A stretch of DNA of 11,976 nt, from NCBI GenBank assembly GCA_945865745.1, contig CAMBFP010000025.1, forward strand, positions 1-11,976. Direction: 5' to 3'. Source of the stretch: Rhizobium sp. Q54. Its GTDB lineage: Bacteria > Pseudomonadota > Alphaproteobacteria > Rickettsiales > UBA1997. Shown here piece by piece: positions 6,777-11,976 of the stretch. The position numbers and the translations under genes are program-made. The notes beneath the pieces are model-generated. The model did no database searches. It was not told where the DNA came from and saw only the letters and a program-made list of their open reading frames with translations. How positions within the stretch are numbered: position 1 is the stretch's first letter; every line of letters begins with the position of its first letter.

Positions 6777-8444
6777 TTACGCAACATCTGATCTCACTTC
6801 CCTTCTCCAGGTCAGGCGCAGCGCGTTAAGAATCGCGACAACATCAATCAACTCTTGCAGCACGGCACCTGCCACCGGCGTGATTAAACCTGCGGCAGCG
6901 AATCCCATTCCAACTACGCTGAACAACATTCCGCCAACTGCACTTTGCAACGCGATTCTCCGCATTGATTCACTGATGTGAATTAGCTGGTCGAGCTTAA
7001 GTAAATTACTTTCCAAAATGACTACGCCAGCAGATTCAGAAGTAACTACATTTTGTTTACCAAAAGCAATTCCAACCGTTGCCGCCATTAGCGCCGGCGC
7101 ATCATTAATTCCGTCGCCCATGAAAAGAGTTGGCGCTTGTTTGGTTTCATTTCTAACAATTTCTAACTTTTGCTCGGGAGTTTGCGAAGCGAAGTAATGC
7201 TTGATGCCAAGAGCCTCGGCAAGATAAGTAACTTCCGAATCGCGATCACCAGAAAGCAAAATAATTTTCTTAAAATTGTGATTCGGACCAAGATGTCTGA
7301 TGAAGGGATTGCTCTCGTTACGCGGTTGATCACGAAAATATAAAATTGCCGCCGGCTTTTCATCAACAACAACTACGCATTCTAACCCAACTTGCGTTGG
7401 CGGCAATTCTGCAGAAATTTTTTTGCGGCTAGTGACTAGAATTTTATGCTTTAAGACATTTCCTCTCAAGCCTTCTCCCGAACTTTCTTCTAAATTTTCT
7501 ACTGCGACTAAAAGTAATTTTTCTTTCTCGGCAGCTTTCAAAATCGCACCAGCTAAAGGATGACGAGAGTAGCGCTCAAGACTTGCGGTCATTTGCAAAA
7601 TTTGCTCACGTTTAAATTTTGTAAGCAAAACAACTTCCGCTAATTCTGGTTCGCCGTAAGTTAATGTTCCGGTCTTGTCAAAAATAGCTGTAGAACAGGT
7701 TGGAAGTCGTTCGAGCACCGTCGGATCTTTAATAATTATTCCGTGTCGCGCCGCAATCGAGATCGCGCTGATGATGGTAATTGGAATGGCGATCAAGAGT
7801 GGGCAAGGTGTGGCAATAACAAGAACCGCAAGAAAATTGGTTAAACTTCCGCTAAAAAATAATGTCGCAAAAGCAAAAACTAGAGCGATTGGTGCAAAAA
7901 TTGTACCGAGCTGATCGCCGAGCCGGCGCAGGTTAAGACGCTGCTGATGAGCGTCCTGCATCACCTCAACAATTTTAGCGTAACGTGAATCTTGCGCTAA
8001 TTTTTCTGCACGAACTGTAAGCAATGAATCACCATTAATGGCGCCAGACAAAACATAAGAACCGACAGTTTTAGAAATTTTGTAAGGCTCGCCGGTTAAG
8101 TAAGATTCATCCATCGCCGAAGAGCCGGTAACTATCACCGCATCAACCGGACAAGTTTCGTGCGGATAAATCACGAGCAGATCACCAATTTTTATTTGCG
8201 CAATTTCGACATCTTCAACTTTTTCTTGGCATTGCAAATGTGCCGTTGATGGCATGCGCTTAGCTAAAGCTGCAAGCACAAATGACGCGCGACGCGAGGC
8301 ATATTTTTCAAGTGCCTGACCACTCACGATCATAAAAATAATTAAGCCAAAAGCCCAATACTCAGCTAGGTAAAGAGAAACTATTAACGAGATTACAGCA
8401 ATTAGATCGGTGCCAAAAATTTTCTGAAAAATTTTTTTAAGCAA
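6777..8444 (-). CDS. Heavy-metal-translocating P1B-type ATPase, short form with TPC motif
   Basis: A 555-residue membrane ATPase that moves a transition metal ion across the inner membrane. Visible landmarks are the actuator loop SYLTGEP (114-120), the metal-path motif TPCPL (212-216), the phosphorylation site DKTGTLT (256-262, acceptor D256), the P1B-specific HP pair (H295-P296) and the hinge GDGINDAP (443-450). Membrane segments lie near 13-28, 30-45, 181-199, 203-230, 500-520 and 522-543, six rather than the usual eight. There is no N-terminal metal-binding domain and the first two helices of typical P1B pumps are absent. The last helix has PVAGAVLQELIDVVAILNALR. The TPC motif differs from the CPC of copper and zinc pumps, so the metal is uncertain. 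The start is TTG: the frame is closed by TAA shortly upstream and a GAGG site precedes TTG by five bases. It overlaps the flavin reductase stop by 8 bases, so translational coupling is likely. Confidence 0.9.
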   Translation of the reverse strand: MLKKIFQKIFGTDLIAVISLIVSLYLAEYWAFGLIIFMIVSGQALEKYASRRASFVLAALAKRMPSTAHLQCQEKVEDVEIAQIKIGDLLVIYPHETCPVDAVIVTGSSAMDESYLTGEPYKISKTVGSYVLSGAINGDSLLTVRAEKLAQDSRYAKIVEVMQDAHQQRLNLRRLGDQLGTIFAPIALVFAFATLFFSGSLTNFLAVLVIATPCPLLIAIPITIISAISIAARHGIIIKDPTVLERLPTCSTAIFDKTGTLTYGEPELAEVVLLTKFKREQILQMTASLERYSRHPLAGAILKAAEKEKLLLVAVENLEESSGEGLRGNVLKHKILVTSRKKISAELPPTQVGLECVVVVDEKPAAILYFRDQPRNESNPFIRHLGPNHNFKKIILLSGDRDSEVTYLAEALGIKHYFASQTPEQKLEIVRNETKQAPTLFMGDGINDAPALMAATVGIAFGKQNVVTSESAGVVILESNLLKLDQLIHISESMRRIALQSAVGGMLFSVVGMGFAAAGLITPVAGAVLQELIDVVAILNALRLTWRREVRSDVA

Positions 8445-9054
8445 ACTTTCCTCGGTAAAAAATTAACGGCTTAGAATCATTTATTTTTCCAAAATCGAGC
8501 ACTTCACCGATGATAATGTGATGATCTCCGCACTTGATTACGCGATGTTTTTTGCACTCAAAAAAAGCCAAAGAATTTTGAAAAATTGGATTGCCCTTCT
8601 GGCCAAAAAAATAAGGTTCCACTCCCCATTTTTTAGAATTTTTTGGTGTAGCGAATGCGCTTGCAAGAGCTTGCTGATCTTGACTTAACACATTCAAAGA
8701 AAAGTAGCGATTCTTCTTAAAAAATTTGAGATTTGCCGAATCATTATAAATGCAAAATGAAACCAGCGGCGGATTTAACGAAACAGAAGTAAAAGAATTA
8801 ATCGTCATTCCAAAAAACTCAGTGGCGAAAATTTTTTTAATTTTTTCTAAGAAATTCTGCGTGTGAATTTTGCTCTCAAACTTTTGCGCAAAATAATTTT
8901 CCTGCAGAAAATTTTGCCAAAATTCTTCAAATTTTCCGACGAGATTTTCTTTAACAAAAAAATTCTCTGCCAAGAAATTCTTACGTCTAGCGCAGGCAAT
9001 AATCACGCCAGTTGAGAAAAGCCCAAGAGTTTCGCGAAGTTTTTTTGAATCCAT
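8437..9054 (-). CDS. Flavin reductase-like FMN-binding protein with internal insertion
   Basis: Belongs to the flavin reductase-like family (HpaC/ActVB type), which uses NAD(P)H to reduce free FMN or FAD or serves as the reductase of two-component monooxygenases. The family signature is clear: LGLFSTGVIIAC (10-21), then GMTINSFTSVSLNPPLVSF (82-100), FSLNVLSQDQQALASAFA (118-135), SLAFFEC (161-167) and GDHHIIIGEV (176-185). In ordinary members the first two blocks are separated by only about 5-10 residues; here residues ~24-78 add about 55 residues rich in Phe, Lys, Asn and Glu, predicted helical. The total of 205 residues is therefore longer than the usual ~150-170. ATG start; a GAGGA lies 12 bases upstream, farther than ideal. 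It is the first gene of a two-gene unit with the metal ATPase. Substrate and partner unknown; no monooxygenase is adjacent. Confidence 0.87.
   Translation of the reverse strand: MDSKKLRETLGLFSTGVIIACARRKNFLAENFFVKENLVGKFEEFWQNFLQENYFAQKFESKIHTQNFLEKIKKIFATEFFGMTINSFTSVSLNPPLVSFCIYNDSANLKFFKKNRYFSLNVLSQDQQALASAFATPKNSKKWGVEPYFFGQKGNPIFQNSLAFFECKKHRVIKCGDHHIIIGEVLDFGKINDSKPLIFYRGKFA
8450..8453 (-). promoter_or_regulatory. Shine-Dalgarno site (GAGG) supporting the TTG start of the P-type ATPase
   Basis: On the minus strand GAGG is followed by AAAGT and then the TTG codon at 8444-8442, giving a five-base spacing. The site lies inside the last codons of the flavin reductase gene. It decides the start of the ATPase, since the nearest in-frame Met is 37 codons downstream and an in-frame TAA lies just upstream. 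Confidence 0.6.
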
Positions 9055-9085
9055 TTTTAAAATTTATCCTCAATTCTTTACGCAC

Positions 9086-9116
9086 CATCCATGCCTTCAC
9101 GGGAGTGAAGTGATGC
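9086..9116. repeat. Intergenic hairpin (CTTCAC/GTGAAG)
   Basis: In the 103-base spacer between the GspF-like gene and the flavin reductase gene, CTTCAC (9095-9100) and GTGAAG (9105-9110) form a perfect 6-bp stem with a GGGA loop. An outer CATC (9086-9089)/GATG (9112-9115) pairing can extend it across an asymmetric bulge. On the plus strand five T residues follow at 9117-9121, but both flanking genes are on the minus strand, where no T run follows. It could be a weak terminator, an mRNA processing signal or a copy of a palindromic intergenic repeat; one copy cannot decide. Confidence 0.4.
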
Positions 9117-9157
9117 TTTTTGTGGTAATATTTGGAAACGACTTGGCAAAATTTTAA

Positions 9158-10360
9158 TTAATTTACCTTGGAGAAAGTCGAGTAGATCGGGCCAAATACC
9201 GCAATTGTAATCCAGGCAATCATACCCCCCATAACAATTGTGATTGCTGGCTGGATCATCGACACAAGGCGGTCGATCGAGTCATTAATTTCACGATCGT
9301 AGAAGAATTTAATGTTATTCAAGGCGCTTTCCATGTTACCGCTTTCTTCGCCGATTTTAAACATGCGCACGACAAGATTGGGGAAATATCCAGTATTTCC
9401 GATTGCTTTGGAAAGAGCTTGTCCGTCTGAAACTTGTTGCCTCACTGCGGCAATACTTTTCTTGATCGCGCTATTTTTGATTACACCACTTGATGATTCT
9501 AAACATTCTAAAACGCCCAAGCCGCTTTTGAAAGTCATTGAGAAAAACTGACAAAATTTTGCCGCATCAATCTTGTTAATAATTGGCCCAAAAATCGGAA
9601 GTTTGAGTTTTAAATCATCGATTATTACCGCCATATCTTGGGAAGAACGTCGCAGAATTTTTACTGTTGTCCAAATAACAGGAGGAGTAAGAATAATAAA
9701 GTACCAATTGCTTTTGATGAAGTCAGAAAACTTCATCAATGCTACCGTTAGAAATGGAAGCTCGATATCTTGCGTCGCCAAAAAACCTGTAACTTTTGGC
9801 ACTACAACTGAAGTCATAATTCCCAAAATACCAAACATGAGGAAGATACCAAACATTGGCCCGGTAGTTGCCTTTCTGGTTTTACGTTTGATGTCCATAG
9901 TCCACTTAATGTCTTCGATAATACTAGTGAAAGCGCTGCAGAGATTACCGGTTTTTTCACCCATTGCAACCAACCCAACATAGGTATTGCCAAAGACATC
10001 CGGGCGCTTAGCTAAACTCTCAGAAAACATACTGCCATTCTTGATCGATTCTTCAATTTCACTCACCAGCGCTTTAATTTCTGCGGAATCTGCGCTTTCA
10101 ACTAAATCACGAATTGAATCTGCGATCGGTACACCGGTTCTTTCAAGCTGCTCAAGATGCACAAAAATCATGATCAATTCTTTTGCCTTAATACCAGAGC
10201 TAAACAAGCTAATTCCACCGGCTTTTTCTTCTTTAAATGAGATCAGCTCCAATCGAGTTGCACGCAGTAAAGCTGAAAGCTCCCCTGGATTTTCTGCCGC
10301 CAATTTTCCTGAGATATATTTGCCCTCTTCATTGAAGGCCTTGTAGCGATAGCGATGCAT
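9158..10360 (-). CDS. Type II secretion/type IV pilus inner-membrane platform protein (GspF/PilC family)
   Basis: A 400-residue polytopic protein with the two repeated F domains of the family. The first (~60-185) contains FVHLEQLERTGVPIADSI and YVGLVAMGEKTGNLCSAF; the second (~265-390) contains FCQFFSMTFKSGLGVLECLE and VVRMFKIGEESGNMESAL. Membrane segments are near 168-190, 218-235 and 370-392, as in GspF/PilC. The N-terminal ~45 residues (YRYKAFNEEGKYISGKL) are the usual family leader. These proteins form the inner-membrane platform that couples a secretion or retraction ATPase to pilin or pseudopilin assembly. No GspE/PilB, pilin or prepilin peptidase gene is in the window, so which machine it serves is open. 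It starts at ATG nine bases after the def stop, making it the likely third gene of a purN-def unit. Confidence 0.92.
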   Translation of the reverse strand: MHRYRYKAFNEEGKYISGKLAAENPGELSALLRATRLELISFKEEKAGGISLFSSGIKAKELIMIFVHLEQLERTGVPIADSIRDLVESADSAEIKALVSEIEESIKNGSMFSESLAKRPDVFGNTYVGLVAMGEKTGNLCSAFTSIIEDIKWTMDIKRKTRKATTGPMFGIFLMFGILGIMTSVVVPKVTGFLATQDIELPFLTVALMKFSDFIKSNWYFIILTPPVIWTTVKILRRSSQDMAVIIDDLKLKLPIFGPIINKIDAAKFCQFFSMTFKSGLGVLECLESSSGVIKNSAIKKSIAAVRQQVSDGQALSKAIGNTGYFPNLVVRMFKIGEESGNMESALNNIKFFYDREINDSIDRLVSMIQPAITIVMGGMIAWITIAVFGPIYSTFSKVN

Positions 10361-10369
10361 GTTTTTGGA

Positions 10370-10921
10370 TTAACGTTTTTTCTTTAATTTATTCAGAATC
10401 ATCTCGCGTTTAACTTTCGAAATGTGGTCGACAAAGGTAATTCCATTAAGGTGATCGACTTCATGCTGAATGCAAGTCGCGAGCAATCCAGACATCTTTT
10501 CTACTTTCTCTTTTCCAAACAAATCGAGATATTTTACTGTGACTTCTTTTGACCTAACCACCTCTGAACGCGCATCCGGAAAGGACAAACAACCTTCATT
10601 GTAAGAAGAACATTCTTTCGAAAATTCGACGATTTCTGGATTGATAAAATAGCGTGGATTGGTGTTGGTTACATGCACGTGATCACAACCGTGATGGTCA
10701 TGATGATGGTCGTGCTCTTGCGTTTTGTAATCGACATCGATTACTAAAATTCTTTTTAAAACACCAACTTGAACAGCGGCCAAACCTACTCCTTCCTCGG
10801 CATACATCGTGCTCACCATGTCTTTCATGAAATTACGAAGAGCGTCATCAATTTTATCAACGGGCTTGGAAACCTGCTTCAATAAAGGGTTAGGAGCAAT
10901 AATAAGAGGAAGTGCTTTCAT
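10370..10921 (-). CDS. def: Peptide deformylase with a His-rich loop
   Basis: Removes the formyl group from the N-terminal methionine of new proteins, using a bound metal (usually Fe2+). All three motifs are intact in the 183 residues: motif 1 GVGLAAVQ (44-51), motif 2 EGCLS (109-113) with metal ligand C111, and motif 3 QHEVDHL (152-158) with ligands H153 and H157 and catalytic E154. The segment between LVIDVD (59-64) and YFINPEI (91-97) holds an unusual His-rich run at residues 70-83, with eight His, one Cys and several Asp. This surface loop is variable in the family. The overall pattern, including VQVGVLKRILVID, resembles rickettsial deformylases. ATG start, three bases after the purN stop, with no Shine-Dalgarno site, so translation may be coupled. 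No fmt gene is adjacent in the window. Confidence 0.96.
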   Translation of the reverse strand: MKALPLIIAPNPLLKQVSKPVDKIDDALRNFMKDMVSTMYAEEGVGLAAVQVGVLKRILVIDVDYKTQEHDHHHDHHGCDHVHVTNTNPRYFINPEIVEFSKECSSYNEGCLSFPDARSEVVRSKEVTVKYLDLFGKEKVEKMSGLLATCIQHEVDHLNGITFVDHISKVKREMILNKLKKKR

Positions 10922-10924
10922 TTT

Positions 10925-11506
10925 TTATTCAATATTTTCACAAATAACTTTGAGGGCTTCGGGATAAATTCGATGTTCTTCTTCGAGAATTCTTGCTGCA
11001 AGAGTTTCTTTTGAATCGCCTTCTAGCACTGGCACAGAAGACTGCCAGATGATCGGTCCAGAGTCCATTTCTTCACTTACAAAATGCACTGTGCATCCAG
11101 AAATTTGCGCACCAGCTTTGATCGCATCACCAACCGCATCCGCACCTTTAAATTCCGGAAGAAGTGAGGGGTGAATATTAATCAGGCGACCAAGCCATTG
11201 CTCTACAAACTCTGATGAAAGCAGGCGCATGAAACCAGCAAGGCAGATTACTTTGGCACCAAATTTCTCAATTTCTTCACTCATTTTTTTGTCAAATTCT
11301 TCACGCGTAGAAAAATTTTTGTGATTTATTACTGCGGTTGGAATTTTTTTCTCACGCGCAAATTCTAAACCCGCCGCATCTATTTTATTCGACAGAACCA
11401 AAACTATTTCCGCCGGAAATTCTACATCCTCGCAAGCCTTTACAAGCGCCTTCATATTGCTTCCACGACCTGAGATCAAAATTGCTACTTTAACTTTTTT
11501 TGTCAT
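10925..11506 (-). CDS. purN: Phosphoribosylglycinamide formyltransferase PurN
   Basis: Transfers a formyl group from 10-formyl-tetrahydrofolate to GAR in de novo purine synthesis (cytosol). The 193 residues match normal family length. Key parts are the phosphate-binding SGRGSNM (12-18), NIHPSLLPEFKG (110-121) with catalytic N110 and H112, and the SGCTVHFV...MDSGPII segment (136-152) with D148, the third catalytic residue. The folate-contact region CLAGFMRLL (88-96) is present. ATG start with an A-rich leader (ACATAAAAATTT) and no Shine-Dalgarno site. It begins 99 bases after the addA stop and is followed directly by def and the GspF-like gene. The usual partner purM is not next to it here. 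Its presence implies that the organism makes its own purines, at least in part. Confidence 0.96.
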   Translation of the reverse strand: MTKKVKVAILISGRGSNMKALVKACEDVEFPAEIVLVLSNKIDAAGLEFAREKKIPTAVINHKNFSTREEFDKKMSEEIEKFGAKVICLAGFMRLLSSEFVEQWLGRLINIHPSLLPEFKGADAVGDAIKAGAQISGCTVHFVSEEMDSGPIIWQSSVPVLEGDSKETLAARILEEEHRIYPEALKVICENIE

Positions 11507-11605
11507 AAATTTTTATGTTGAGGCGTTAAAATTTGTAATTGCAAAAAGCGAAGCAAGCCCGGCAATCCATTTTTGAAGCGCTTTGCTAGAGCTCGCAATA
11601 AAGTT

Positions 11606-11976
11606 TTAGAGATTGGCTTCTTTGGGCAAAATGAGTGTAGATAAAATTTCGTACCAAGAATCTGGATCAGTCGAATTACCGAATCCAGAAATGTACAACT
11701 CATCTTCAGCGCGCGTCATTCCTACGTAAAGCAAGCGCAAACTTTCTTCCGCAATTTCTTTTAAACGCACCTCGCGATGAGCTCTAATTAATTTATTTTC
11801 GTAAGATTTTTTTGCGCACCAAATCGGCAATCCATCAATCCAAAGAATTTTTTCTTTTGCACTTGGCGATCTTCTTAAATCGTAAGAGCAATCTGGAAGC
11901 AGAACAATCTTGGCTTGCAAACCTTTCGCGCCGTGAATTGTACTTATTCTAACTCGATTAGTTTCCACCGCAGAAA
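11606..11976 (-). CDS. addA: Double-strand break repair helicase AddA, C-terminal fragment (5' part off the right edge)
   Basis: The frame is open to base 11976, so the gene starts outside the window; only about 123 residues are seen. They hold superfamily-1 helicase motif V (VRISTIHGAKGLQAKIVLLPD-like, with the HGAKGLxA signature of AddA) and motif VI (ESLRLLYVGMTRAEDELYISGF). AddA works with AddB to process double-strand breaks for recombination. Alphaproteobacterial AddA normally continues about 250 residues past motif VI into a RecB-type nuclease domain. Here the stop comes about 20 residues after the DSWYEIL segment, at 11606-11608. The protein therefore lacks the nuclease domain unless it is encoded elsewhere. 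After the stop the same frame stays open for 30 codons to a second TAA just before purN. A UvrD/Rep-type helicase is the alternative reading, but the HGAKGLxA spelling favours AddA. Confidence 0.8.
   Translation of the reverse strand, partial: SAVETNRVRISTIHGAKGLQAKIVLLPDCSYDLRRSPSAKEKILWIDGLPIWCAKKSYENKLIRAHREVRLKEIAEESLRLLYVGMTRAEDELYISGFGNSTDPDSWYEILSTLILPKEANL

Noticed and set aside
9573..9983. Plus-strand frame of 136 codons opposite the GspF-like gene
   Set aside because: Antisense shadow of a well-supported membrane protein gene.
11503..11703. Minus-strand frame of 66 codons between addA and purN
   Set aside because: It overlaps the AddA helicase motif region in another frame, overlaps the start of purN and resembles no known protein.

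Overview
This is an AT-rich bacterial window carrying ten genes or gene ends. It most likely comes from an alphaproteobacterium, possibly of the Rickettsiales/Holosporales kind. The hints are a peptide deformylase with the GxGLAAVQVGVLKRILVID-type core I associate with Rickettsia, an AddA-type recombination helicase, an ankyrin-like protein, A-rich leaders with few Shine-Dalgarno sites, and F/K/N/I-rich proteins. The placement is an inference. No gene in the window is a firm taxonomic marker, and no tRNA, rRNA, CRISPR array, insertion sequence or phage gene is visible.

Left part (1-3795, all on the minus strand): the start of an unrecognised acidic, helical protein that runs off the left edge; a 921-codon fusion protein with a degenerate PP-loop (QueC-like) N-terminus, an ankyrin-like helical middle and a FolC/Mur-ligase C-terminus; and a small Tyr/Gln/Pro-rich lipoprotein. 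The 177 bases at 422-598 hold no gene or convincing terminator.

Middle part (3869-6775): ribD (plus strand, riboflavin synthesis), a stand-alone PolB-like DEDDy 3'-5' exonuclease (minus strand) converging on it, and a QorA-type quinone oxidoreductase (plus strand) leaving divergently from the exonuclease.

Right part (6777-11976, all on the minus strand): genes read right to left. First comes the 3' end of addA, then the tight run purN-def-GspF/PilC-like membrane protein (gaps of 3 and 9 bases). After a 103-base spacer with a hairpin comes a flavin reductase that overlaps a heavy-metal P-type ATPase by 8 bases. The ATPase converges on qorA with one base between the stop codons.

Most of the window is housekeeping: purine, riboflavin and folate-type chemistry, protein N-terminal maturation and DNA repair. 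The unusual parts are modifications of known families: the PP-loop/ankyrin/FolC fusion with eroded catalytic motifs, a His-rich loop in deformylase, a roughly 55-residue insertion in the flavin reductase, a shortened RibD reductase domain, a 'TPC'-motif P-type ATPase reduced to six membrane segments, and an AddA that stops just after helicase motif VI.
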